This document shows, one piece after another, positions 7,648-16,015 of a stretch of 36,720 bases of DNA (within the stretch, counting starts at the first letter, position 1; each line of letters begins with the position of its first letter). The stretch is from positions 1 through 36,720 of the forward strand of contig CAZMVU010000024.1 of assembly GCA_964569295.1 (NCBI GenBank), in the 5' to 3' direction. The notes beneath the pieces are model-generated. The model searched no databases. It was given only the letters and a program-made list of their open reading frames with translations, and had not been told where the DNA came from. The stretch comes from CAZMVU01 sp964569295. Lineage in GTDB: Bacteria > Hydrogenedentota > Hydrogenedentia > Hydrogenedentales > JAGMZX01. A program made the position numbers and the translations under genes.

Positions 7648-10600
7648 CTACAACAGCGCGTTGCGCTCTTCTTCGATGCGTTCGCGCACGGCGCCGGTCA
7701 ACTGGGACGTTTGAAGGACGCTGTTGTACTCGGCGAGTGCCTCCTCGGCTTTGCCGGCCTTGGCGAGGGTTTGGGCGTATACGAGGTGCAGATCGGGATC
7801 CTCGGGGAAACGCCTGCGCAGGTCTTTGAGCAGATTGAGGGCTTCGCCGGACCGGCCGGTGGCAAGCATGGTTTGCGACCAATGAATACCGGCATGCACG
7901 GCGGCTGTACCTTCGGCGCAGTCATGGGCGCGGGGCAGCAAGCGCTCGGCGAGAGCATACTGCTTGAAGTCGTTGAGCATGATGCCGAAGTTGAGATAAG
8001 CGTTACATAGCTCCACGCCTTCCTCGCTTGCCTGCTTCACATATTCGAGCATGATATGCAACGCCCAGGAGAGATGCGTCCGGGCAAGGCGGCTGCCTTT
8101 CGGATAACGGCGGTGCTGCTGGTAGAGCATGCGGCTGGCTTCATCGAGCACGGCCGGCCCGTGCTGGTAAAGGTTGTGCACAGCGCGCACGTAAAGCAGG
8201 GGCGCTGGCCCGGATTCGATCAATTTCTCGACGGAGGCCGTGAGGATCTCCTGGAAAGCCGGCATACGCCCGTGTTCGCGGGCAAACGCGGCGAAGTTGG
8301 TCCACACATCGGGCCTGCGCGGCCCGAACTGGACAGCCTTCTCGTAGGCATCAAGAGCCGCATTCACATCCTGGCGCGCTGTTTCAATCTCGGCGAGCAC
8401 GAGCTGTCCCACGGCCAAAGCAGCCTGTTGGGTGTACCCGGCTGCTTGGGCGACCTCCACGGTATCTTCGAGGGCCGACACATAAGCTTCGATGCGCTCG
8501 TGCTCCTGGGCGTAACGGCCAAACTCCGCCCACACCTCCGGCATGTCGCCGCCGTGATCAATGGCGTCGCGGTAGGCGCCCTCTGCCTGCTGCGTGTCCC
8601 CCGCCTCGGCGAAATCGTGGGCAAGGGCCAGGAAACCCCGCGCAATGTCCTTGTGCGGGGGTGGGTTCATAGCCTCCATGGCCGCCAACATCCGGAAGAG
8701 GGTGCCGCGCAACTGCGCGGAATCAGGCGTCTCCCGCACAAGCTCGAAAAACGGCTGCCACAACACTTCTTCGGTGGGTTTCGCCTGGGCAGCGCGCAAA
8801 AGGGCGTCGGTGGCCGCGCTGGGCCGCTCGAGCCGTTTACGCACCTCATAGAGCAGCCGGTAGAGTTCGATGTGGTTCGGTGCGCCGCGCTCGATAGCGC
8901 GCACGAAATGCGCCTCGGCTTCACGCCAGTAATCGGCAATGCGTGCGCTGTCTTCATCACGCCCGCGCTGTTCAACATGGCGCGCACGGGCAAGCGCGAT
9001 TCGCCCAAGCAAATCCTCGCCGCGATGGAAAGGCGGACACAGTCTCTGAATACAAAGGGCCTGCTCTTCCGCTTCTTGCAGCGAGGCCGCAGAGATTTCG
9101 GCATCCCGCGCTGAACCGCCGCCGCGTCCGCCGGGATCGGCGATTCCGGCAATCAGAGCATGCCCCAAGCGGGTGAGCGAGGGGATGTAATAAGGATTCT
9201 TTTCAAGGGACTGGCGGAAGGCGTTCTTCGCCTTGTCGACCTCACGCATAGCCATGTATATCTCACCAATGCGTCCCGCAAAATGATGGTTCCACGGCAC
9301 GAGGAACTGGCCCTGCTCGAAAGCGGCCACCGCTTCCTTGGCGTGGCCCTCGAGGACGGCGCTCGCGGTTTCCTTATCGAGATCCGGCAAGACGCCGGGG
9401 CCTTCATCCAATACGTTGAAAATGGCTTGATGGTGGCGCATACCCGTCTGCATCCACACTTCCGACGCAAAAACCCGCACATTCCAGAACAGGAAGAACA
9501 AGCAGCACGCGCCGGCGGCAACCCGCCAGCCAAGGCGTGGTGCGGACGTTGCGGCCTGCGGCCTGACCGGACCCCACACCCCCTCGAGCAGGCCAAAAGC
9601 AAGGAACAACACCGACGCCGATACCGGCGCACGCAGGTTGAACCCGAACAAGCCGTCCACAAGAAACGTGGCAAAGACCACCGCCAACGTATAACCAAGG
9701 CGCCGCCGTTGCGTCTTATCGGAAGGAGGGCCACGCGGGCTGTCGCCATTTTCCGGCACGCGGCCCGGGTGGTCCACCCCGCCGGTGAAGCCGAGCAGCA
9801 GCGCGAAGCCCATGGCAAGCGTCATGGCGGCGAGAAAAAGGCCTGCGGCGGGCAAGCCGGCATCCGCGGCGATTTCGAGCAGGTCATTGTGTACATGGGC
9901 GTTCGCACGCAACTCCTGCGCAAACCAGCTTTGCTCGAAGTCAGTCCAGTAGGCGGGGGTGATGATCTTGTACACCCCGGGCCCATGGCCCAGCAGCGGG
10001 GCATCTGTAACAATGCCGGCAGCGCTGAGATAGCCGTTGTACCGAAGCAAGAGGGACCCGTCCAGCGGAAGCGCAAGGCCATGGCTTAGCTGGTTCTTGG
10101 CCATCCACGCGCTGGCGCCGCCCAGCCCCAGCAAGCCCGCAAGCAACAACGAAAGCGCCACGCGCGCGGCCGGCCGCCGCGTCACCCGGCCGAGAACAAG
10201 CCCAGCCAGCAGCAATACCACGCCGGCGGCAAGGCCCAGCCAGCCGCCCCGCTGGTCCGTGAGGTAGAACCAGGCGGCCATGAGCACAGCCGGCGCCAGC
10301 ACCCACACCCGCGCTGGCCGCAACGCCACATAGACCGCACAGGGCAGCGCGAGGGCGATCGTATGCGCGGCGAGATTCGGATTGCCGAAGGTGCTCGGCA
10401 GATTGGTATAGATATCTTCGTGCCGGCCGCCCCAGGGGAAGGGATCCCAGCCGAATTTCTGTGCGAAGGCATACAGTGCAGCGGCGGTAAGCCCCGTGAG
10501 CAGAAAGCCCATAAGCCCGCGCCCATGCGCCGGGGCACTGTAGACCTGGCTCGCCACGAGATACAACAGGAACAACTGGAAGAAATAGGCCAGCTCCGTG

Positions 10601-10893
10601 ATGCTGACGCCCGGGTAGGCAGAAAAAAAGGTGCTCACCAGGTACAGCGCGAGAAAACCGAGCAACACCTCAAGCAGTATGCCCGGCCGCCGTACCGGCA
10701 GCCGGCCCGCCCATGTCACCCCGAGCCACACCAGCGCGATGCCCACCGAGAACAGCCCCAGCAGCAGCCGCTTCACGTCGCCAGCCGGATCCATGGTGAA
10801 CGGCGTCACCCCCAGGATCAGTACCAGCACATAAAAACCAAGGGCAATACGAAAACCCCGGCGCATTCGGTCGTCTTGCATTGTTTGCGTCAT
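7648..10893 (-). CDS. O-antigen ligase-like membrane protein with TPR tail
   Basis: A 1081-aa protein, start ATG at 10893 behind a GGGGG site. Residues 18-480 hold about 12 hydrophobic segments with the Wzy/WaaL (O-antigen ligase) signatures: DQRGG (213-217), a GHGPG (302-306) before the large periplasmic loop, and AHVHND (332-337) with the conserved histidines. From about 510 to the end are tetratricopeptide-like helical repeats (for example around KAKNAFRQSLEKNPYY and AIDHGGDMPEVWAEFGRYA). Such ligase/TPR fusions are known in polysaccharide export and glycosylation loci; they join or polymerise lipid-linked glycans at the outer face of the inner membrane, while the repeats bind partners. 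No glycosyltransferase genes lie nearby, so the glycan is unknown. It is convergent with the cassette gene upstream. Confidence 0.85.
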   Translation of the reverse strand: MTQTMQDDRMRRGFRIALGFYVLVLILGVTPFTMDPAGDVKRLLLGLFSVGIALVWLGVTWAGRLPVRRPGILLEVLLGFLALYLVSTFFSAYPGVSITELAYFFQLFLLYLVASQVYSAPAHGRGLMGFLLTGLTAAALYAFAQKFGWDPFPWGGRHEDIYTNLPSTFGNPNLAAHTIALALPCAVYVALRPARVWVLAPAVLMAAWFYLTDQRGGWLGLAAGVVLLLAGLVLGRVTRRPAARVALSLLLAGLLGLGGASAWMAKNQLSHGLALPLDGSLLLRYNGYLSAAGIVTDAPLLGHGPGVYKIITPAYWTDFEQSWFAQELRANAHVHNDLLEIAADAGLPAAGLFLAAMTLAMGFALLLGFTGGVDHPGRVPENGDSPRGPPSDKTQRRRLGYTLAVVFATFLVDGLFGFNLRAPVSASVLFLAFGLLEGVWGPVRPQAATSAPRLGWRVAAGACCLFFLFWNVRVFASEVWMQTGMRHHQAIFNVLDEGPGVLPDLDKETASAVLEGHAKEAVAAFEQGQFLVPWNHHFAGRIGEIYMAMREVDKAKNAFRQSLEKNPYYIPSLTRLGHALIAGIADPGGRGGGSARDAEISAASLQEAEEQALCIQRLCPPFHRGEDLLGRIALARARHVEQRGRDEDSARIADYWREAEAHFVRAIERGAPNHIELYRLLYEVRKRLERPSAATDALLRAAQAKPTEEVLWQPFFELVRETPDSAQLRGTLFRMLAAMEAMNPPPHKDIARGFLALAHDFAEAGDTQQAEGAYRDAIDHGGDMPEVWAEFGRYAQEHERIEAYVSALEDTVEVAQAAGYTQQAALAVGQLVLAEIETARQDVNAALDAYEKAVQFGPRRPDVWTNFAAFAREHGRMPAFQEILTASVEKLIESGPAPLLYVRAVHNLYQHGPAVLDEASRMLYQQHRRYPKGSRLARTHLSWALHIMLEYVKQASEEGVELCNAYLNFGIMLNDFKQYALAERLLPRAHDCAEGTAAVHAGIHWSQTMLATGRSGEALNLLKDLRRRFPEDPDLHLVYAQTLAKAGKAEEALAEYNSVLQTSQLTGAVRERIEEERNALL

Positions 10894-11167
10894 GATACCC
10901 CCGCACACTTGCCAGCGCGTATGCTAGCATCGGCGGGTAGCAGGGAACAAGGGGGCGGCCTGTTTCGGGAAACGCGCCGAACGCGACCGCAAGCTGGCCA
11001 AGGCACGCGAACAACGCAGACCGAGAAGACAGTTGAAAACAGAAACCGCGGTTGCGTAACGTGACAGTTGCCGGGCAATGCGCCGGTTGCGGTTGAGACA
11101 ACCCATAGGCCGCAAACCTGAAGACGGGCCGATTGACTGCGGCTCGTTGCCAACAACGGAAAGATTC

Positions 11168-12172
11168 ATGATGAACCACATTTCCCGGAAAGAATTCCTG
11201 GCCACCACGGCCGGACTGGTGCTCGCGGCTTCCGCAGGCAAGACTTCGGCGCAAACGCCCGGGGACATGACCTTCGCCGAGCGCATGGGCTATCCCCAAG
11301 GCGCGCGCGTGCTCATGATTCATGCCGACGACGCCGGCATGTGCAAGGCGGCGAACGACGCGATTGTCGAGACGTTCGAGGCGGGCACGGTGACCTCCGC
11401 CAGCATCATGATGACCTGCTCGTGGGTGCCCGCCTTCCGCACCTGGCTCGAGAAGAACCCCGAGGCCTGCGCCGGCGTGCACCTGACCTTCACCTCCGAG
11501 TGGGACGACTACCGCTGGGGGCCCGTGCTCGGCCGCGATACCGTGCCCGGCCTGCTCGACGCGAACGGCTTCCTTCCCGACAGCGTGCCCGAGGTCGTCG
11601 CAAGCGCGAGCGCCGACGAAGTCGAGCGGGAGCTGCGTGCGCAGGTCGAGTTGGCCGAGCGCATGGGCATCGAGGTGTCGCACATGGACTCGCACATGGG
11701 CACCCTGTTCGCCACGCCCGGCTATTTCATGCGCTTCATGAACGTTGCCATCGAAAAGCAGATTCCCATGCTCATCGCCGGCGGCCACCTCACCGAGGCC
11801 CGAAAAGGAGAGGGCGAAGTGATGGACATGCTCAAGCCGCTGGTGACCAAGGTGTGGAACGCCGGCCTGCCGGTGCTCGATGATATCGACACGCGCAGCT
11901 ACAGTTGGAAGACCACGGACAAGGTCGCGGAGTTCAAGCAGCTCGTCCGCGATTTGAAGCCGGGCGTCACCTGGTTCAACGTGCACCCCACCATGCCCAC
12001 CGACGAGGCCAGGCAAATCACGAACAACCGCGAACTCCTCTGGGGCGACTACTTCGCGCTCACCGACCCCGAATTGATGCAGGTCATCGAGGACGAGGGC
12101 GTTATCCTGACATCGTGGAAGGAGCTTATGAAGCGCCGCAAAGCGGCCGGCGACGCTCCCCTTCCCGCCTAG
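11168..12172 (+). CDS. Exported YdjC/ChbG-family carbohydrate deacetylase
   Basis: A 334-aa protein of the YdjC family (PF04794-type, as in ChbG, which deacetylates chito-oligosaccharides). Metal-site motifs visible: HADDAG (52-57), H105 in GVHLTF, and HMDSHMG (172-178). The N-terminus (SRKEFLATTAGLVLAASAGKTSAQ region) is a Tat-like signal with RK in place of RR and an AxA-type cleavage site near residue 29, so the enzyme probably works in the periplasm. ATG 11168 is preceded by GGAAAG; a second ATG follows directly. Family members remove acetyl groups from amino-sugar oligosaccharides; the substrate here is not shown by the sequence. It is divergent from the ligase/TPR gene. Confidence 0.85.
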   Translation: MMNHISRKEFLATTAGLVLAASAGKTSAQTPGDMTFAERMGYPQGARVLMIHADDAGMCKAANDAIVETFEAGTVTSASIMMTCSWVPAFRTWLEKNPEACAGVHLTFTSEWDDYRWGPVLGRDTVPGLLDANGFLPDSVPEVVASASADEVERELRAQVELAERMGIEVSHMDSHMGTLFATPGYFMRFMNVAIEKQIPMLIAGGHLTEARKGEGEVMDMLKPLVTKVWNAGLPVLDDIDTRSYSWKTTDKVAEFKQLVRDLKPGVTWFNVHPTMPTDEARQITNNRELLWGDYFALTDPELMQVIEDEGVILTSWKELMKRRKAAGDAPLPA

Positions 12173-12178
12173 CCACGG

Positions 12179-12272
12179 GGAAAACTCAGGGATAGACTGC
12201 GGACTATTTGACTATCCATGCCGTTTGGGATAGGGTATGCCGCCTGGGTGGCGTGGTGCGCCGAGCCGTCCC
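12179..12272. repeat. RAYT-end repeat, copy A
   Basis: About 94 bases nearly identical to 13261-13355 (one gap and about seven mismatches). It contains GGATAG (12190-12195) and its reverse complement CTATCC (12212-12217), able to form a hairpin, and runs into the first codons of a REP-associated transposase remnant. Probably the left end of a RAYT-mobilised element. Confidence 0.7.
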
Positions 12273-12592
12273 AAGTCTGCCGCGCCATGTGACCCAGCGC
12301 GGGAATCGACGCGCCGACGGGGCTTTCCGGGCACGTCTGGCAGGCGCGCTTTCATGCCTGCCTCCTGGACGCCCCCTATCTGTGGGCGGCGGTGCGATAC
12401 ATCGAACAGAATCCGCTGCGGGCGGGCATGATCGCGCGAGCAGCGGCCTATCCGTGGTCGAGTGCGGCGGCGCATTGCGGAATGCGAGACGACAGAGATG
12501 GACGAACTCGAACTCCGCGTGCACTCGACTATTTTACCGACCGGTACGGTCGTGCTGCTTCCCTCCATCAAGCATGTGCCGATGCGGGTGCA
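12251..12592 (+). pseudogene. Broken REP-associated tyrosine transposase (RAYT, Y1_Tnp)
   Basis: Two RAYT pieces in different frames. The first encodes RAVPSLPRHVTQRGNRR, the typical N-terminus of RAYT transposases. After about 12310 the frame changes, and the sequence encodes GHVWQARFHACLLDAPYLW, then AVRYIEQNPLRAGMIARAAA and YPWSSAAAH, the typical C-terminal third. The middle, including the HUH histidines and catalytic tyrosine region, is deleted. Not functional. RAYTs move short palindromic repeats, which fits the repeat copies at 12179 and 13261. Confidence 0.8.
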
Positions 12593-12618
12593 GGGATAAC
12601 GGTGGAACTCTATCGGCT

Positions 12619-12921
12619 TCAATCTTTCAGCGCGGGTTCAGCGTGCAGCCGCAATCCGAGTGCATTGATAACCTTCAGGATGGTGTCGAAGCTGGGATTG
12701 CGCTCGCCGGACAAGGCCTTGTAGAGGCTCTCCCGCGACAACCCGGCGTCGGCAGCCACTTGGGCCATCCCTTTCGCGCGTGCGATGTTCCCCAGCGCCT
12801 TTGCTACGAAAGCTGCATCGCCGTGCGCTTCCTCCAGGCTGGCCTCGAAATAAGCGGCCATTTCCTCGGGTGTACGAAGGTGTTCAGCGACATCGAAGCG
12901 CCTTGTGACCGTCTTGCTCAT
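12619..12921 (-). CDS. HigA-like antitoxin (HI1420 family)
   Basis: A 100-aa protein of the addiction-module antidote family (HI1420-like). N-terminal FDVAEHLRTPEEMAAYFEAS is the usual toxin-facing part; residues about 48-72 (MAQVAADAGLSRESLYKALS) form a helix-turn-helix; SFDTILKVINALGLRL closes the DNA-binding domain. It starts nine bases after the toxin stop, so both are on one transcript, toxin first as usual for HigBA. It should neutralise the toxin and bind the palindrome at 13229-13248 to repress the pair. Confidence 0.92.
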   Translation of the reverse strand: MSKTVTRRFDVAEHLRTPEEMAAYFEASLEEAHGDAAFVAKALGNIARAKGMAQVAADAGLSRESLYKALSGERNPSFDTILKVINALGLRLHAEPALKD

Positions 12922-12930
12922 AGCCGCATC

Positions 12931-13221
12931 CTAAAGGTTTCGCGCCAGACGTTGCGCCGACCGTATGTCTCTTGACTGGCTGCTCTTATCGCCTCCGGCC
13001 AAGAGAATTACCAATTCCTGCCCTTGCGCTACATAGTACACCCTGTAGCCGGGGCCATAGGTGATTCGCAGTTCCATAACGCCTTCACCGACTCCGCGGG
13101 AATCGCCGGGATTCCCTTCCGCCAAGCGGTCGATCCGAGCCAAGACACGTGCGCGGGCATTGATGTCGGCTAACCGGTCGAGCCACTTTACGAAGGTATC
13201 GGTGCTGCGAATTTCTATCAC
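12931..13221 (-). CDS. HigB/RelE-type toxin (HI1419 family)
   Basis: A 96-aa toxin of the phage Gp49-like/HigB group: TDTFVKWLDRLADINARARV (helix pair), ARIDRLAEGNPGD, GVMELRITYGPGYRVYY and LVILLAGGDKSSQSRDI are the conserved blocks. Members are ribosome-dependent mRNA endonucleases. The only full-length start is GTG 13221: the next upstream in-frame triplets have no start codon before a TAG. A near-consensus promoter ends seven bases before it, so the mRNA would begin at or within a base of the GTG and be leaderless (inference). The following antitoxin gene is nine bases downstream. Confidence 0.92.
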   Translation of the reverse strand: MIEIRSTDTFVKWLDRLADINARARVLARIDRLAEGNPGDSRGVGEGVMELRITYGPGYRVYYVAQGQELVILLAGGDKSSQSRDIRSAQRLARNL

Positions 13222-13227
13222 CCACTC

Positions 13228-13256
13228 AGTGTAGCCAACAGGCTACACCTTGTCAA
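13228..13256 (-). promoter_or_regulatory. Promoter and operator of the toxin-antitoxin pair
   Basis: On the - strand: TTGACA (13256-13251), exactly 17 bases, then TACACT (13233-13228). A perfect palindrome, GTGTAGCC-N4-GGCTACAC (13229-13248), overlaps the -10 and spacer, the expected place for an autorepression operator bound by the antitoxin's helix-turn-helix. The predicted start of transcription falls at about 13221. Confidence 0.85.
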
Positions 13257-13260
13257 GCTT

Positions 13261-13355
13261 GGAAAAGCTCAGGGATAGACTGCGGACTAATTGACTATCC
13301 CCACCGTCTCGGATAGGGTATGCCGCATGGGTCGCGTGGTGCGCCGAGCCGTCCC
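13261..13355. repeat. RAYT-end repeat, copy B
   Basis: Second copy of 12179-12272, in the same orientation, with the same internal hairpin sequences. It breaks off at ...GCCGTCCC, where copy A continues into the transposase; the following GTGGTAACCATTCGGGCC may be the left end of the IS66-type remnant. The two copies enclose the toxin-antitoxin pair. Confidence 0.75.
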
Positions 13356-13510
13356 GTGGTAACCATTCGGGCCTGATTGTACTGTCTCGATTTCTGACAA
13401 GGCAACTACAGGCCAGTACAATATAAGGTGCTTACATTTAGATGCGCCGCAATATATAGTATGTGCTGACATTGTAGGTTGTATTGAAGCTCAGCAGTCG
13501 ATAGGCCACG

Positions 13511-13839
13511 TTGTCCACACCAGAAGATAAGCAGAGCGAGCAGACGTTCACGCGTGAGGCGTTGCGCGCGCTCTCCAAACAGGAATTGATCGACATCATT
13601 CTGTTGCAGCAAGAACAGATTGCGGCGTTGATGAGCCAGGTGGCGGCACTGAATGCGCAGGTCGAAGAACTCAAGCGGCGGTTGGGCGTCAATTCGCAAA
13701 ACTCGTCGAAGCCGTCGGTGCGGCACTGGCCCAGCCGGTGCAGGAGGCGTGGGAGGCGGCGCAATCGGCGGACGTATTGCACGCCGACGAAACGGGCTGG
13801 CGCAGGGCCAACAATAAAGCGTGTCTGCATCACAAATAG
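13511..13839 (+). pseudogene. IS66-type transposase remnant
   Basis: The first frame (TTG 13511) encodes an IS66 TnpC-like N-terminus: ALRALSKQELIDIILLQQEQ, a leucine-zipper stretch, and LGVNSQNSSKPSV. At about 13720 the reading passes to another frame encoding AEPV-like LAQPVQEAWEAA, then SADVLHADETGW (the IS66 catalytic-core start) and a stop at 13837-13839. The zinc-finger region and most of the DDE core are deleted. Not functional. The open frame of the N-terminal piece runs by chance into the next gene and should not be read as one protein. Confidence 0.82.
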
Positions 13840-13933
13840 CCGATTAATTCACCGCCTGTCTATATGTTTTAGTATCTGGCTGCCCGAGCATGCCGGTGTT
13901 CTCGGCGGTGCTCCGCGTGGCATACTGGGGGGC

Positions 13934-15115
13934 ATGAATCTGCGCCGCAACATGTATCGACAATGCCTGTGGCTTGTTTGCTGCCTGCTTATGGCCGTGG
14001 TCCTGCCGGCGCGAGCCGCCGCACAGGCGTGGCCGGACGCGGCCCAAGACGAGGACCGGGCGTATACGGCCTCGTGTAAATCTGTTCGCGGGCGCTTGCT
14101 GGTTCCCGTGTCGATCCTGGGCACCGGTCCATTCTGGTTTTTGCTCGATACCGGCACCGTGGTCCCCGTGCTCGATGCCGCCATCGCGGACACCCTCGGG
14201 CTCGAGCGCAAAGCGTTGACCACGGGTGAAGACGCAAGGGCGGGCAACACGTGGTATGCATCGGTGGCGGACTTTGCGCCAGGAAACTTGCCGGGCCAGC
14301 CCATGGACCTTGTCGTCACCGGCCTGGACACCTTGGCGCAACCGTTGGGAGAGCCGGTGAAGGGGGTGCTGCCCGCCCACCTGCCAGGCTACGAGGTGTC
14401 CCTCGACTTCGCGGAGTCGAAGATTACCTGGCGGCCGCTGGATGCCGCGTCGCTTTCCGTGGCACGCGGCAATGTGATGCCGATGCAGGTCGACAAGGCC
14501 GGACGGCCGCGGGTGCAGGCGCTGGTGGGAAAGGCGCACCTCCTCGATTTCGTACTCGACATGGCGGAGCCGGCACTCATGACGCTGTCGCAGGCGCAAC
14601 GCGAGGACGTGGCGCCGGCAGATGCGCCGGAAATAAACATCAAGACGCCAGACCGCGAAAGTACCGCCCATGTGCGCCTGGGCGCCTTGGCGCTCGGTCC
14701 GATCCGCATTGCCAAGCCCATCGCGGTAGTGCATCCGGGAAGCGAGGCGCGCCTCGGCCTGGGGTTTCTCCGGCGATTCGAGGTTACGTTGAACTATGAA
14801 TTCGGCCTGGCGCGCTTTGCCCTCGATGGCGACAACCACCTTGTGGATCCACCGGCCGCCGGCACGGGGTTACTGCTGCACCACCGGCAAGAGGGGCTAT
14901 GGTCGGTGCGGGTAGCCGTGCCCTCGCCCGCACACGATGCGGCGCTACGGCCCGGCGACCTGTTGGTCGCCATCGATGGGCAGGCCTGTGACGGCTTGCC
15001 GGCCTCCGCAATCGAAGAATTGCTCGCATGCACGCCTGGCAGTGCCCACACCATCGAAGTGCGCCGTGATGATCGCCGCCTGCGCGCCACCATCGCTTGT
15101 GTGGAATTACTCTGA
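13934..15115 (+). CDS. Secreted retropepsin-like aspartic protease with PDZ domain
   Basis: A 393-aa protein from ATG 13934 (GGGGGG directly upstream). An N-terminal signal peptide (about 1-31, ending in PARAAAQA) is followed by a retropepsin-like lobe with the catalytic FLLDTGTVVPVLDAAIADTLG, then a second, similar lobe in which FVLDMAEPALMTLSQAQRE replaces the DTG by DMA. The C-terminal 90 residues form a PDZ domain (LWSVRVAVPSPAHDAALRPG, DLLVAIDG). Relatives are the aspartyl-protease/PDZ proteins of Bacteroidetes and PVC bacteria. Probably periplasmic or surface-bound; substrate unknown. The upstream 420 bases in the same frame belong to the IS66 remnant. Confidence 0.8.
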   Translation: MNLRRNMYRQCLWLVCCLLMAVVLPARAAAQAWPDAAQDEDRAYTASCKSVRGRLLVPVSILGTGPFWFLLDTGTVVPVLDAAIADTLGLERKALTTGEDARAGNTWYASVADFAPGNLPGQPMDLVVTGLDTLAQPLGEPVKGVLPAHLPGYEVSLDFAESKITWRPLDAASLSVARGNVMPMQVDKAGRPRVQALVGKAHLLDFVLDMAEPALMTLSQAQREDVAPADAPEINIKTPDRESTAHVRLGALALGPIRIAKPIAVVHPGSEARLGLGFLRRFEVTLNYEFGLARFALDGDNHLVDPPAAGTGLLLHHRQEGLWSVRVAVPSPAHDAALRPGDLLVAIDGQACDGLPASAIEELLACTPGSAHTIEVRRDDRRLRATIACVELL

Positions 15116-15188
15116 CAAACCGCCCCACATAGATCACCCCCCTCTCCCCCGCGCTGTCCACATGGCGGTTGGCCAGAACGGGATACCT

Positions 15189-15207
15189 GTGTATAGAATA
15201 TATACAC
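15189..15207. other. AT-rich hairpin between convergent genes
   Basis: A perfect inverted repeat, GTGTATA-GAATA-TATACAC, between the stops of the protease gene and the coiled-coil gene. It could end transcription in both directions, though no T-tract follows. Confidence 0.3.
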
Positions 15208-15226
15208 CCCCGTGCCCCCACCGTCC

Positions 15227-15541
15227 CTACTTGAAACGCGAACGCGCGCTATCAAGCGCCTCGCCGAGTTGTTCCCATGTCATTTCGAGGCCTGCTTTGA
15301 GATCGTTCAAGGCGCCCTCGCTCGAGTGCTTCAATTCCTCCAACTTCTTGCGCGCATCTTCCGCCTGCTTCTTCAGGTGGTCGATTTTCTCGTAGGTCTC
15401 CTTCTGCATTTCAGCGTCGGCCTTTTCCGCCTGGGCTTCCGCTTCCTGGCGCTTGGCACGCGCCTCCATCTCCTTGATCTCGTGTTCCCAACTATCGAGC
15501 TGCGACTCGAGCTTCTTTTGAAACGCGTCTTTGATACCCAT
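15227..15541 (-). CDS. Small coiled-coil protein
   Basis: A 104-aa, almost wholly helical, charged protein from ATG 15541 with GAGGAG eight bases upstream. Heptad-like Glu/Lys/Ala-rich sequence runs from about residue 10 to 95 (EHEIKEMEARAKRQEAEAQ, KKQAEDARKKLEELK). It resembles the small coiled-coil proteins annotated as sll1863-type stress-response proteins. No signal peptide, no transmembrane segment. Function unknown; a structural or stress role is inferred only from that resemblance. Confidence 0.75.
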   Translation of the reverse strand: MGIKDAFQKKLESQLDSWEHEIKEMEARAKRQEAEAQAEKADAEMQKETYEKIDHLKKQAEDARKKLEELKHSSEGALNDLKAGLEMTWEQLGEALDSARSRFK

Positions 15542-16015
15542 CGTGCTGTCTCCTCGTAGTTTTCCATTCGCTGGCCCCATTGGGACCCACCTGATTACAG
15601 GAGCAAGTCTTGTACCAAAAAGCCACGACATGCCATCTTGTCCAAAACATGCGGGCCATATACTCGACCAGCCAATCCGTTCGCCGCTATCGTGGAAGGT
15701 TGCGGCGGATAGACCGGAGTTTCGTCCCGCAGCATCTATTCTCCCTGGCGCCTTGTGTTATGAAAAATACGACGTCTTTTAGGAGGGGACGGGGGGATAC
15801 ACTTTTTTTGAAAAAGAGAGAGTTCCCCTCCCCCCGGATTATCTTGAACACCACTGTTTTTCCAAAGAGTCCCGTCAGATTATCTTGGATATTCCTGGGC
15901 GGCATGAATGAACCGGGGTGTTACCGGCCTGTTATTGCGTCCAGGCGGTTCCTTGCAAACCGGGTTATGCGCCCGCTTGATTCGCAGGCACGAGTCTGAA
16001 ACCATTCGAGAACTT
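15542..16015. other. Intergenic region with nested inverted repeat
   Basis: No convincing gene. At 15782-15831 an outer inverted repeat GGAGGGGA/TCCCCTCC encloses an inner hairpin CTTTTT-TTG-AAAAAG (15802-15816), in a purine/pyrimidine-skewed stretch. No clear promoter for the downstream queG was found. Confidence 0.4.

Noticed and set aside
13511..15115. A single 534-aa protein
   Set aside because: The first 70 or so codons are an IS66 transposase N-terminus that by chance stays open into a signal-peptide-bearing protease starting at 13934.
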